Below are positions 1 through 8,018 of a stretch of 64,000 bases of DNA, one piece after another. Under the pieces are notes generated by a model. The model worked only from the letters and a program-made list of their open reading frames with translations, ran no database searches and was not told the origin of the DNA. Both the position numbers and the translations under genes were made by a program. Within the stretch, counting starts at the first letter, position 1; every line of letters begins with the position of its first letter. The stretch is from an uncultured Paracoccaceae bacterium (lineage in GTDB: Bacteria > Pseudomonadota > Alphaproteobacteria > Rhodobacterales > Rhodobacteraceae): NCBI GenBank assembly GCA_947500055.1, contig CANMQO010000001.1:186001-250000 (forward strand), written 5' to 3'.

Positions 1-69
1 ACGTCTTTCCCTATTTTCGAAGCGTTGATGGCGCAGCTTGGGGCGCAGATTGTGCGGGTGAACGGCTAA
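1..69 (+). CDS. aroA: 3-phosphoshikimate 1-carboxyvinyltransferase (EPSP synthase), C-terminal end only
   Basis: Only the last 22 codons lie in the window, reading [16 protein letters not shown] and ending in a TAA at 67-69. The TSFP-F--LM--LGA pattern matches the usual C-terminus of AroA, the shikimate-pathway enzyme that joins shikimate 3-phosphate and phosphoenolpyruvate. The next gene on the same strand is cmk, and aroA-cmk is a common neighbour pair in alphaproteobacteria, which supports the call. The last 59 bases are overlapped by the 3' end of a convergent radical SAM gene. The fragment is short, so the call rests on motif plus synteny. Confidence 0.72.
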   Translation, partial: TSFPIFEALMAQLGAQIVRVNG

Positions 70-1534
70 GCATCTGTTCGGGCAGCGCTGTTTCCCCCAG
101 AAACGCCGCCACGGTCACACCGGGGCGCCGTTTGCGGCGCAACCATTCGCCCATTTCGCGCAGAACGACACGCCGCCCCATGGCCGTATACCAGCGCATC
201 GCGTGCCGTATGTCAGGATCGGGGTGAAAATATGCCCGGTACAGCGCGCGTGGTCGCGCCTGCAGGCATATTTCAATCGCCTTGACCCATAGGAAGACGC
301 GCCACGCGGGGACGGAAGGAACCTCCATGACCTGATGTTTGTAATCCCAGTTGTGTTGGTCATTCTCAATAATCCGGCGGTTCTTGACCTGATGAAAGAA
401 GGGTGTCCAGCGATGCGGCGTGGCATAAACGGACATGATCTGATCGGGATCATAAGAGAGTAAGTGTTTGAGAATGTGCCAGTAATCGCGATCTGTTTCC
501 TCTTCAAAACCGATCGCGAAGGTGCATAGCCCGATTATCCCATGCGCGCGCAGCAATGAAATGGCCTGCCGATCCTTGGCGCGGCTGCCGCCTTTCCTGA
601 CGGCTTGCAACGTGGCTTCGTCCGTCCCCTCCAATCCCATCAGGAAGCGGATGACCCCGGCCTTTTTGTAAAGATGCAGGATATCGGCATCGCGCACGAT
701 GTCCTCGGCCCGTGTGCTGCCGACGATCTGGACCTGCACATCCTCGGCGATCAGAGCCTCAAGAAACGCCTTCCAGGCCTTCGGCGATGTTGTTGGGTTC
801 TCATCTGCCAGGTTGATCAGCTCGACCCCGTGCTCGCGGTGTAGCCAGGCAATCTCTGCCGCGAATTTCACCGGATCCCGGTGCCGCCATCTGCTCCAGA
901 AGCCGCGTTGGCCGCAATAGGTGCATAAATGCGGGCAGCCGCGCGAAAATTGCATGATGACCGCCCGTTTTCCGCCCCAATAGCTATGTGATTTGAAATC
1001 GATCAACTCCCATCCAATCCGGTAGGCATCGAGCTTTGCAATCATCGGGGCAGGGGGCGTGGCTATGGGCTTGCCCTTGTCTCGATAAGCGATCCCTTTG
1101 ATATCGCGCAGGTTTTTGCCAAGAGCTGCGACCAGCAGCGGGGTCGTCGCCTCACCCTCACCGCGCACGATGATGTCGATGGCCCGGCATTCTGTCAGGA
1201 CATCCTGCCAATGATAGCTCGGCCAGACGCCACCATAGATGATGATCGTATCGGGCAGTTGCGCCTTGATCAGCGTGGCAAGTTGCACGACGGTTGGATG
1301 CGCCGAGGTTGAGCCGGAATGCCCGATCAACAGGGCATCCGGCCTGCTTTGCACAACCGCTGCAACGGTATCCTTGTCGGGCATCGGCCCCAAATCTGCG
1401 TTGATCAGCGTGACCTGATGGCCCGCATCGATGAGTGGCCCGCCGAGGCATAACAAGCCAAAGGGCGGCAGATTTTCGCGTGGAATGCGGCTGCCGATCG
1501 ATGTATGCGGGGGGTGAAGAAGCGTGATGCGCAT
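11..1534 (-). CDS. B12-binding-domain radical SAM protein, BchE-like
   Basis: About 507 residues. The start MRITLLHPP at 1534 was chosen because it begins the Rossmann-like B12-binding domain; the open frame continues upstream but only as cmk shadow. The N-terminal ~170 residues look like a cobalamin-binding fold. A radical SAM CxxxCxxC cluster site (GCPHLCTYC) lies near residue 225, followed by NLADENPT, which parallels the ILADEEPT stretch of BchE. The overall pattern resembles BchE, the anaerobic Mg-protoporphyrin monomethylester cyclase of bacteriochlorophyll synthesis, but the protein is shorter and diverged, and no other bch or puf gene is in the window. It could be a BchE paralogue with another substrate. 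The gene sits between aroA and cmk on the opposite strand, and its 3' end overlaps aroA. Confidence 0.75.
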   Translation of the reverse strand: MRITLLHPPHTSIGSRIPRENLPPFGLLCLGGPLIDAGHQVTLINADLGPMPDKDTVAAVVQSRPDALLIGHSGSTSAHPTVVQLATLIKAQLPDTIIIYGGVWPSYHWQDVLTECRAIDIIVRGEGEATTPLLVAALGKNLRDIKGIAYRDKGKPIATPPAPMIAKLDAYRIGWELIDFKSHSYWGGKRAVIMQFSRGCPHLCTYCGQRGFWSRWRHRDPVKFAAEIAWLHREHGVELINLADENPTTSPKAWKAFLEALIAEDVQVQIVGSTRAEDIVRDADILHLYKKAGVIRFLMGLEGTDEATLQAVRKGGSRAKDRQAISLLRAHGIIGLCTFAIGFEEETDRDYWHILKHLLSYDPDQIMSVYATPHRWTPFFHQVKNRRIIENDQHNWDYKHQVMEVPSVPAWRVFLWVKAIEICLQARPRALYRAYFHPDPDIRHAMRWYTAMGRRVVLREMGEWLRRKRRPGVTVAAFLGETALPEQMLSRSPAQSAPQAAPSTLRK

Positions 1535-1595
1535 GGGAACCTCGTTGATTTTTCCCAGGCTAGGCAGTGGTTTAGCAGTTTTTGAGGAGTATGGG

Positions 1596-2213
1596 TTGAG
1601 TTTCACAGTGGCAATTGATGGCCCCGCCGCCGCAGGTAAGGGCACGATTTCAAAGGCTGTGGCCGCCCATTTCGGGTTTGCCCATCTGGATACCGGGCTG
1701 CTGTACCGCGCCGTTGGTGCCAAGGTGCTGGCAGGTGGTGCCCCCGCTGACATGGCCCGTGCGCTGGACCCAGTTGATCTGGAAGATGACAGCCTGCGCA
1801 CGCCTGCTGTGGCACAAGCCGCAAGCGAGGTTGCCGTGATCCCGGAAGTGCGCAGCTTACTGGTTGATTTTCAAAGAAAATTCGCCGCCCGCGCTGATGG
1901 TGCGGTTTTGGATGGCCGCGATATCGGTACGGTGATTTGCCCGCATGCCGAAGTGAAGATGTTTGTCACGGCAAGCGCGGAGTGCCGGGCGGATCGACGC
2001 TATAAGGAACTGGCGGGCAAGGGCATGGATGTCACGCCTGAAGGTGTGTTGGCCGATGTCAGGGAACGCGATGAACGGGACCGTAACAGGGCGACGGCCC
2101 CGCTGATCCCTGCCGATGATGCCGTCCTTCTGGACACGTCCGACCTGACGATTGAGGACGCAATCGCGCGGGCCGTGGCCATCGTCGAAGCCGCACGAAA
2201 CCCTGTCGGCTAA
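1596..2213 (+). CDS. cmk: (d)CMP kinase
   Basis: 205 residues. It phosphorylates CMP and dCMP to the diphosphates in the cytoplasm. The P-loop GPAAAGKGT lies at residues 8-16, followed by LDTGLLYRA and DGRDIGTV, all typical of cytidylate kinase. I chose a TTG start at 1596 because AGGAG at 1585-1589 sits six bases upstream and the protein then begins SFTVAIDGP, as in other family members. An ATG at 1524 in the same frame would add 24 unconserved residues that overlap the divergent radical SAM start. In many relatives cmk is followed by rpsA; here an exported protein gene follows instead. Confidence 0.9.
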   Translation: MSFTVAIDGPAAAGKGTISKAVAAHFGFAHLDTGLLYRAVGAKVLAGGAPADMARALDPVDLEDDSLRTPAVAQAASEVAVIPEVRSLLVDFQRKFAARADGAVLDGRDIGTVICPHAEVKMFVTASAECRADRRYKELAGKGMDVTPEGVLADVRERDERDRNRATAPLIPADDAVLLDTSDLTIEDAIARAVAIVEAARNPVG

Positions 2214-2247
2214 GCGTCGGCAAAACGTCGGACCCCTGCGGGCGGTG
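2214..2247 (+). repeat. Dispersed GTCGGCAAA element, copy A (short)
   Basis: Immediately after the cmk stop lies GCGTCGGCAAAACGTCGG followed by ACCCCTGCGGGCGGTG. The same string, apart from one base near the end, recurs in copy B (35033-35088). A third related copy lies on the minus strand at 63795-63860. Copy A lacks the first half-unit and the GGCGGGATTAA tail seen in the other two. Confidence 0.7.
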
Positions 2248-2328
2248 CATATTGCAGAAATTCACCAAAGCTTGCTTAGGTTGTGTCCCGCAATTGGGCA
2301 TAGGATCGGTCCCAAAAGGAGTTGCCTC

Positions 2329-2847
2329 ATGATCCGTGTCTTTGCTCTGATTGCCCTGATGATCCCCGCCGGCCTGTCCGCCCAGGAGGCCGAGCCACAT
2401 ATGACCCTGTCGCGCATGGCGGCGATTGTGCAGGCCTTGGATCCTGACGCCCGCGTTGCGGGCAGCGGTTTTGAGTTCACCATCGACGATGTGCCGGTCC
2501 TGATTGTCACGGATGTCCGGGCCAACCGGATGCGCGCCATGGTGCCGATCAGATCTACCAACGGCATGACGCAGGAAGAGCTCTTGCGCCTCATGCAGGC
2601 CAATTTCGACAGCGCCCTGGATGCCCGCTATGCCATTGCAAATGACAGCCTTTGGGGTGTGTTCATTCACCCCTTTGCCGAGTTGGAAAAGAACCAGTTG
2701 ATATCGGGCGTCGCACAAACGGTGAATGTCGCGAAAACCTATGGCACGCTTTATTCCGGCGGTGCGGCCCAGTTCGGTGCGGGCGACAGTGGCGATCTGC
2801 AGCGCGCGTTGATCGAGGAATTGCTGGATCGTGGAGAGGAAATCTAG
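2329..2847 (+). CDS. Exported YbjN-domain protein
   Basis: 172 residues. An N-terminal signal peptide (MIRVFALIALMIPAGLSA, cleavage after A-Q-A-like positions) precedes a single domain starting TLSRMAAIVQALDPDARV. The alternating pattern, with a D-VPVLIVTDV strand and a C-terminal NVAKTYGTLY region, fits the YbjN family (type III secretion chaperone-like fold). The molecular function of periplasmic YbjN proteins is not known. The start at 2329 is preceded by AAAAGGAG about eight bases upstream. It converges with the following minus-strand gene, with a four-base overlap of the stops. Confidence 0.65.
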   Translation: MIRVFALIALMIPAGLSAQEAEPHMTLSRMAAIVQALDPDARVAGSGFEFTIDDVPVLIVTDVRANRMRAMVPIRSTNGMTQEELLRLMQANFDSALDARYAIANDSLWGVFIHPFAELEKNQLISGVAQTVNVAKTYGTLYSGGAAQFGAGDSGDLQRALIEELLDRGEEI

Positions 2848-3404
2848 CGCCTGCGGTTTGCATGCTGCCAGATGGTGAATGGCAAAACCGCCCAGAAGCC
2901 AATGCTTGCCAGATGATCTGCTAGCGACCCGCCTTTGACGGGGATCAGGATTTGATGCAGCCGGTCCGGATCAACAGGTGACTTTATCACGATCTGCACT
3001 GGCAGATCAGTGAATATCATCTGATAGAAGGTGTAGTAAACCTGCGGCGATAGCCAAAGCACCCCGAGGTAGATCAGCAAGCCTGCCAAGATATCCAAAG
3101 GGATGGCCATCCAAGGGGAAAACCGCCCAAAGGCGCGGGACTTGAGGGCCAAAGCAGCGAAGATGCCCACCAGCCCGATCACGCTGATCGCAACAACACC
3201 GATCCGTCCGCCCCAGCCAAGCGTCCACAGGCTATCATCTGTGTAGTCCGAATTCAGAAATACTGCAGATAACGCCAGAGTAACCACAGTGATGGAAGCT
3301 GCGGTAAGGGACAGCGTCCGCTGCCAATGCCGGGGCAGCCGCCGCGAGGTTCGCCAGACCTTGTAGAACAAGACGAGGCTGAGCCCTGGTCCGATCAAGC
3401 TCAT
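2844..3404 (-). CDS. Unrecognised integral membrane protein
   Basis: 186 residues starting MSLIGPGLSLVLFYKVW. I see four to five hydrophobic segments: roughly residues 2-14, 29-50, 63-87, 94-118 and a weak C-terminal one near 165-178. Between the last two lies a polar loop with IVIKSPVDPDRLHQILIPV. The C-terminus is basic (ANRRR). No family motif is recognisable. It converges on the YbjN-like gene and has no obvious operon partner, since 325 bases without a gene separate it from the LuxR-type gene upstream on its strand. Confidence 0.6.
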   Translation of the reverse strand: MSLIGPGLSLVLFYKVWRTSRRLPRHWQRTLSLTAASITVVTLALSAVFLNSDYTDDSLWTLGWGGRIGVVAISVIGLVGIFAALALKSRAFGRFSPWMAIPLDILAGLLIYLGVLWLSPQVYYTFYQMIFTDLPVQIVIKSPVDPDRLHQILIPVKGGSLADHLASIGFWAVLPFTIWQHANRRR

Positions 3405-3729
3405 GTCCCGGGCAGCGATGTGACGTCAGTTGGCAATTGCGGACCGCCTCGTGTGAATGAACATGCCTGAGTAGTACAGACCGCCAACACCTGAGACCAG
3501 ACCTGCGCGACGGGTGCTGAAAGCGTCCACTTTGAGCCCATCCTGTGATTTCGATTTTCGTGCGGCACGCACTCAAAATCTGACGCTGCGCTGCGGCTAT
3601 GAAATAGGTCGTTGATGTAGCACGCAGCAAGACTGGAACGGGCAATTACACCTCGTAATACCGACATCTTGGAAAACGCGAACGGGTGGAGATCCATATC
3701 GCGGGGGACAGTATACCTCGGAAATTGCG
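3405..3729. other. Non-coding stretch, 325 bp
   Basis: No frame here starts convincingly or resembles a protein I recognise. The minus-strand open frames that cross it are mixed-composition shadows running into neighbouring genes. The stretch must contain the promoter of the membrane protein at 2844-3404 and the 3' untranslated end of the LuxR-type gene. I see no strong hairpin. Confidence 0.4.
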
Positions 3730-5472
3730 TTAACGCGGAAACAAGGTCGATATCGCATTTGACAAAATATTGGGGTGTTGGAAAGCAGCCAGTTGGCCTG
3801 ATGTGGGTGCAGTAATCAGATCGCAATTGTTGTAATTGCGCAGCCATGCTTCGATACGGTCCACATGAAACATCTGGTTGTCCAAACCGTGAAAGAAACG
3901 AATGCGCGTGCGGCGGGCGATTTCATCAAGAAGAGGATGCCAATCCGAGGCCCATCTGGACACATTTCGGACAAGGCTGTCGGTGTCGTCGAACGAATAG
4001 TCGATCAATGCCCGTGTAACATCATAAGCGTCCCGTCGGGTTCGTGTCAGTTCGCGTTCTACCGGGCTGCCGGTGAAGAAATAGTCGATAACCTGCGCTT
4101 CGCCCTTCCGGGAGCGGCGGAAGTTTGACGCAACAAGGCGATGTGGCAGATAAAGAATGTTCGGAAAGTACCGGGCGGGAACCATGGTGCGCCGGATTGG
4201 CTTCGGCAGTTCCATGAGCTCGGACCGTTTGCGGAACGGTACGCCTGTGTCGATCAGGCAGACAGCCAACGTGCTGTCGGGGTATTGCCTGGCAAATTCA
4301 AGCGCAAAAAGCCCGCCCGAGGCCTGACCCGCAACAACTATCGGGCCGACGCCGATCGACTGTAGGACTTTGTTGTATAGCCGAGCCATCCGTTCGGGTT
4401 CTGGATGCCCGGCAATCTTGTCACTGCGGCCTGATCCGGGCTTGAGCGGCGCGATCACCCTCAAGCGCTGTTCGAACATATGCACACGCAGGGCCTCGGT
4501 CAGGTCAGGCGGGTGAGTGGATTGCAGCAGCAGTACGGGGTCACCCTCGGGGTGGCCATACTCCAGAACCTCTGTCGCGTATCCTGAGGTTTGGATCACT
4601 TTTGATCGGATTGCAGCCTCGACCGGGGTCTGCCCGGGTTGGGCAGGAACAGGTCGTTCAGTTTCATTTTGTAACCCCTCCAGCGTGGCCAGGAACAGCG
4701 CCAGGCCGGTTTGTCCACTAATGCCCATCTGCGCAAAGATGTGCGACAGCTGCGTTCGCACGGTTCGGATCGACCGCCCTCTGCGTTCGGCCACACCCTG
4801 AACCGATCCAGTTTCGACAAAGTTCTGCAGGATCTCGATTTCGGCGATGCTCAGACCATAGGCCTCACGCAGCAGGTCGCCGGTTGTGACATCCCACTTC
4901 GGTTTGATCAGCATCAAAAAAATCGCCCGCGCGCCGACTTGCATCATTTCGATATTTGGCAGAAGCCCTGCCAGAACAGACACCGGACGGGCGTCACCCG
5001 GGGTAATCATGTTTAGGATGGTCCGGCTGTCGGGGGCGTTTGAGCGCGCCAGTGCCATAAACCGGTTTCGGTCGGCGGGCGTTGCAAACTGTTCTTTCAG
5101 ACTAAGGCCGGCAGGGCCAAAACCGCTTTCGAAAGCCACATTGGCGACCAAAATTTTGCCGGTGGGATCGACAACGGCTGTCGCGTTTGATCGGCGCTCG
5201 ACGAATTTGAGCGGCGTTTCGGATTCCTGGCGGCTCATGATGTCAAACACATGCGCAGCACGGTCAAAATGGGGCTGAAACAGCGGGGTTAATTCGGCGG
5301 CGCTCTCTTCAATGACGGGATCGCCCAGCACTTGATCGATTACCTCGTCCATAGCGAAAAACATCGGCTCGTAATCTGCGCCCTCGGCAACAGCTTCGTA
5401 GAGATTCGAGATCACCCGCAGGGCAGTGCTTTGCATGTCACGAGACGTCGGATCGAGTTTGGCCTTACTCAT
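3730..5472 (-). CDS. LuxR-type regulator fused to a catalytically degenerate alpha/beta-hydrolase domain
   Basis: About 580 residues from the ATG at 5472 (a GTG at 5514 would add 14). Residues ~95-150 look PAS-like (NATAVVDPTGKILVAN). A LuxR/GerE-type helix-turn-helix lies near 205-262 (YGLSIAEIEIL, then RGRSIRTVRTQLSHIF). An alpha/beta-hydrolase domain fills ~298-580. In that domain the nucleophile elbow reads GQASGG where active relatives have GHSSGG-like strings, so the nucleophile position (residue ~384) is Ala. The oxyanion HG motif is replaced by QST near 317. The C-terminal GH catalytic histidine is Gln (SGQLAAF, ~560). I infer a ligand-sensing pseudoenzyme controlling transcription. 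It is divergent from six exported-protein genes, its likely targets. Confidence 0.82.
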   Translation of the reverse strand: MSKAKLDPTSRDMQSTALRVISNLYEAVAEGADYEPMFFAMDEVIDQVLGDPVIEESAAELTPLFQPHFDRAAHVFDIMSRQESETPLKFVERRSNATAVVDPTGKILVANVAFESGFGPAGLSLKEQFATPADRNRFMALARSNAPDSRTILNMITPGDARPVSVLAGLLPNIEMMQVGARAIFLMLIKPKWDVTTGDLLREAYGLSIAEIEILQNFVETGSVQGVAERRGRSIRTVRTQLSHIFAQMGISGQTGLALFLATLEGLQNETERPVPAQPGQTPVEAAIRSKVIQTSGYATEVLEYGHPEGDPVLLLQSTHPPDLTEALRVHMFEQRLRVIAPLKPGSGRSDKIAGHPEPERMARLYNKVLQSIGVGPIVVAGQASGGLFALEFARQYPDSTLAVCLIDTGVPFRKRSELMELPKPIRRTMVPARYFPNILYLPHRLVASNFRRSRKGEAQVIDYFFTGSPVERELTRTRRDAYDVTRALIDYSFDDTDSLVRNVSRWASDWHPLLDEIARRTRIRFFHGLDNQMFHVDRIEAWLRNYNNCDLITAPTSGQLAAFQHPNILSNAISTLFPR

Positions 5473-5612
5473 AATACTCTGTTCAGACTGAGATTTCTCC
5501 TTTGAGCCTAACACCCAAAAACGGGTTGTGCAGTCACAAATACACCATTTGACGTATGCGCGACCACATCCGCCCGATTAGTGCTTGGTCAATGGTTTCG
5601 AAGGAGGATGAT
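5473..5612. promoter_or_regulatory. Divergent intergenic region between the LuxR-type regulator and the exported-protein operon
   Basis: These 140 bases must hold the promoters for both the leftward regulator and the rightward operon. Visible elements are AAGGAGG at 5601-5607, five bases before the TTG start at 5613, and AAAGGAG on the minus strand near 5495-5501, which is too far (about 24 bases) to serve the ATG at 5472. I could not pick out a convincing operator palindrome by eye. Confidence 0.55.
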
Positions 5613-6032
5613 TTGGTCCGAATATGTGTATTGGTAACTGCTTTGAGTGCATGGATCGCAGGGACTGCCGCTGCCTCCCCCCTGTGCGGGGATTTCACTG
5701 CATCAGCGGAAGAACTGGACTTGATCTATCTGGATCAGGCAGACCCTCTGGCCGAGCGTGTTGCGCAGCCGCTGGAGGCTGATCTGCTGCGCCCACAGAT
5801 TGCCGAGACCACCCTCGGGAGCCTGCAAAAAATCTACTGTCGAATTGGCATGTTCGAGCTGAAGCTGCGCTTTGTGCAACCGGTTGAGGACGATGCTGCC
5901 GCAGCTGTCGTTACTGAGGCCATTTATGCTTGGGACGCCACGCAGGACCCCGCAGGCTGGGTTCTGTCGCGCCTACGGCGGCAGGTGGCCTGTTCACGCG
6001 GCGCGGCCACCTTCGCCGATATCTGCCCATAA
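5613..6032 (+). CDS. Small exported Cys-containing protein, first gene of the exported-protein operon
   Basis: 139 residues. A TTG start at 5613 is chosen because a strong ribosome site (AAGGAGG) lies five bases upstream and the next residues VRICVLVTALSAWIAG form a signal peptide ending AAAS. The mature part has four cysteines (PLCGDF, KIYCRIG, VACSRG, DICP at the very C-terminus), suggesting two disulfides. A conserved-looking segment is TLGSLQKIYCRIGMFELKLRF. I do not recognise the family. It is separated by 20 bases from the next gene and opens a six-gene rightward run opposite the LuxR-type regulator. Confidence 0.62.
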   Translation: MVRICVLVTALSAWIAGTAAASPLCGDFTASAEELDLIYLDQADPLAERVAQPLEADLLRPQIAETTLGSLQKIYCRIGMFELKLRFVQPVEDDAAAAVVTEAIYAWDATQDPAGWVLSRLRRQVACSRGAATFADICP

Positions 6033-6052
6033 CTTTCCATTGGAGTGACCTG

Positions 6053-6586
6053 ATGTTTCAATTCTTGCGACTGGCAACGCTTTGCCTGCTCTCAATTGCG
6101 CCGTTGAGCGCGGCCGCGGCTGAGGCCGAGGAGCTCGCGCGTCTGTCAAAGTCCGAGTTTCTCGAGGAGTTTGAGGAATTGCTGCCGGAAATGCTGGCAG
6201 CGCAGAAAGAACTGTTTGTCCGTTTTGATCCGCAATTGGCCCAGCGGGCCATTGATACAAGCCCCATCACCGACGCCGAACGCACGGCGGTGGCTTGCCT
6301 TTGGGATATGATGAACGACCAAGGTCAACTCGAAGGACTCGCACGGCAGGTCTTGATGGGAAGGACGATGGTCAGAATGATGGCGGAACAGCCAGAGATG
6401 GACATCGTTGACTTCTTCCTGAATCCGAATGTGGTCACTGAACTGACTGCGGATGTGCCCGATGAGGTACTTTCGGCAATGAGCAGCTGCGGCTCCATGA
6501 AAGCGTCGGCACATAGAACGAATATTGGCCCTGAGGTGTGGTCCGCGCTCGGCGCTGCCGCCGCCGAACGGGGGTATGATAATTGA
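6053..6586 (+). CDS. Small exported protein, second gene of the operon
   Basis: 177 residues from the ATG at 6053, with GGAG eight bases upstream. A signal peptide (MFQFLRLATLCLLSIAPLSAAAA) is followed by a strongly helical, acidic mature part (LARLSKSEFLEEFEELLPEMLAAQKELF). Two cysteines (VACLWDMM and SSCGSM) may pair. The helical part is reminiscent of small periplasmic proteins with DUF2059-like regions, but I cannot assign a family. Its TGA stop overlaps the TTG start of the next gene (TTGA at 6583-6586), so the two are probably translationally coupled. Confidence 0.6.
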   Translation: MFQFLRLATLCLLSIAPLSAAAAEAEELARLSKSEFLEEFEELLPEMLAAQKELFVRFDPQLAQRAIDTSPITDAERTAVACLWDMMNDQGQLEGLARQVLMGRTMVRMMAEQPEMDIVDFFLNPNVVTELTADVPDEVLSAMSSCGSMKASAHRTNIGPEVWSALGAAAAERGYDN

Positions 6587-7338
6587 GAGCGCTGATCGCA
6601 AGTTTGGTTCTGATCCCGACCTCGGCGATGGCGGATCCGCTGCAAGACGTCCGGCCTGATTTCATGATGCAATGTGCCTCCGACGGAAATGACACCGCCA
6701 CCTGCACCTGCATGTTCGATTCCTGGGCCGAAACCGTGCCCAACGACCAGAAAAAGATCGCGGCGACTGCAATCATGATGTTTGCAGGGGTTCAACCTTC
6801 TAGTCAGGCCGAGATGATGGCGGCCGCATCAATGGCGCAATCCATGGGCGCGATTACCATGCAATGTGCGTTGGGTATCAGTTCTGAGGACCTGTACGCA
6901 GGGGGCGATGCGATGGGTCTGGCCAATGGGGTGATGGCGGGGGGGCTGGGCGCGTTGATAGAAGCAGCACCAGCGGATTCCGACCCCAACTCCACTGTGG
7001 CCGTTCTGGATGTTCCTGCAAAGGAGATACCAGGGAACCTGGCGTCCACCTATGAGGCGGAGCTGGCCAAAATCCATGGGCACCCGATCGAAGGCAGGGC
7101 ACTGGCGGATTTCCAGCCTGTCTTTACTTCATACTGTCACCTACGCGGCGGAACCAATGCCAAATGTGGATGTTCATGGGGTGTTCTGGTCAGCAGCGGC
7201 GCGTCTTCGGACACGGCTTACCTGGCCTCGCGCAGCGAAGGTGACGATGTGCTGGAACATCTGCCTCGCAACCGCCTGAATGCCGCGCTGGACGGGTTAG
7301 ACCGCTACCATCGCGCCCGCGCGGCCTGTCCTGATTGA
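6583..7338 (+). CDS. Exported protein with duplicated C-x9-C-x-C motif
   Basis: 251 residues. The TTG start at 6583 overlaps the stop of the previous gene. A short signal peptide (MRALIASLVLIPTSAMA) is followed by a Cys motif at C31-C41-C43 and the same spacing again at C185-C195-C197 (CHLRGGTNAKCGC). The shared pattern suggests an internal domain duplication, each copy being C-x9-C-x-C. A single extra Cys lies near residue 95. A Met/Ala-rich helical region (MMAAASMAQSMGA) lies between. Function unknown; such motifs occur in small periplasmic Roseobacter proteins and could form disulfides or bind a metal. Confidence 0.62.
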   Translation: MRALIASLVLIPTSAMADPLQDVRPDFMMQCASDGNDTATCTCMFDSWAETVPNDQKKIAATAIMMFAGVQPSSQAEMMAAASMAQSMGAITMQCALGISSEDLYAGGDAMGLANGVMAGGLGALIEAAPADSDPNSTVAVLDVPAKEIPGNLASTYEAELAKIHGHPIEGRALADFQPVFTSYCHLRGGTNAKCGCSWGVLVSSGASSDTAYLASRSEGDDVLEHLPRNRLNAALDGLDRYHRARAACPD

Positions 7339-7481
7339 TAGCCATCCAGACACCAGTGCCTACAAGTGGATTTTGCATTGCCCCAACTCTTCATCTGTCG
7401 CGCAGCCCGAACAGCACAGTCGCAACGCGCGCTGGAGGAATGTCCAAGTTCTTCAGGCCAAATTCAAAGGAGCTTCCGAAA

Positions 7482-8018
7482 ATGAGAACGTCCACAATAC
7501 TTTGCCGAATTGCCGCATCCGGTTTGCTTGCCCTCACCGCTGGCGGGTCGATGGCCGAGTCGATTTTTCGGGATCCTGTCGACTTGACGCTCAAACTGCG
7601 TATCAAGGTTGAAGGCAACGTCGCCGCGATCAACCAGGGCTTGGGCATATCCTGTATGCTGAACGGCGGGTCGAACGTGCCGGCCGTTGTCAGGGAAGTC
7701 CTGGCTCCCGGTCAAATCTTTGTGCCTGAAACCGCTGATGGTTTTGTGGAAACCTCGATCACGTTCGAAAACCTGTCCCTGGACCATCCGGTTATCCTAG
7801 AAAACAATGAGGGGGCAGACTACAATCCGGCAGTTGCCTGGAATTGTCATGCCGTGCAGATCGGCGCGAGCGGAAGCTGGGAGCCGGTGTTTGTCTCAAC
7901 AGCGACTGGGATCAGGGCCGTGGACCCGGTATATCGTGGATCATGCCCGAAGGTTTCCACCCTCATTGACCATTCGGGTGAGTTTCCATTCGTTCCCACG
8001 ACAACCTGCGCCGATTAA
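7482..8018 (+). CDS. Small exported protein, fourth gene of the operon
   Basis: 178 residues. The ATG at 7482 is preceded by AAAGGAG about ten bases upstream; an upstream in-frame extension is unconvincing. The signal peptide is MRTSTILCRIAASGLLALTAGGSMA. The mature part looks beta-rich (TLKLRIKVEGNVAAI, GFVETSITFENLSL), with four cysteines in the contexts ISCML, WNCHA, GSCPK and TTCAD. A 143-base gap separates it from the third gene, so an internal promoter is possible. Its TAA overlaps the next ATG by one base (TAATG at 8016-8020). I do not recognise the family. Confidence 0.6.
   Translation: MRTSTILCRIAASGLLALTAGGSMAESIFRDPVDLTLKLRIKVEGNVAAINQGLGISCMLNGGSNVPAVVREVLAPGQIFVPETADGFVETSITFENLSLDHPVILENNEGADYNPAVAWNCHAVQIGASGSWEPVFVSTATGIRAVDPVYRGSCPKVSTLIDHSGEFPFVPTTTCAD

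Noticed and set aside
3401-3847. 148-codon minus-strand frame crossing the gap left of the LuxR-type gene
   Set aside because: It begins inside the end of that gene in another frame and has no ribosome site.
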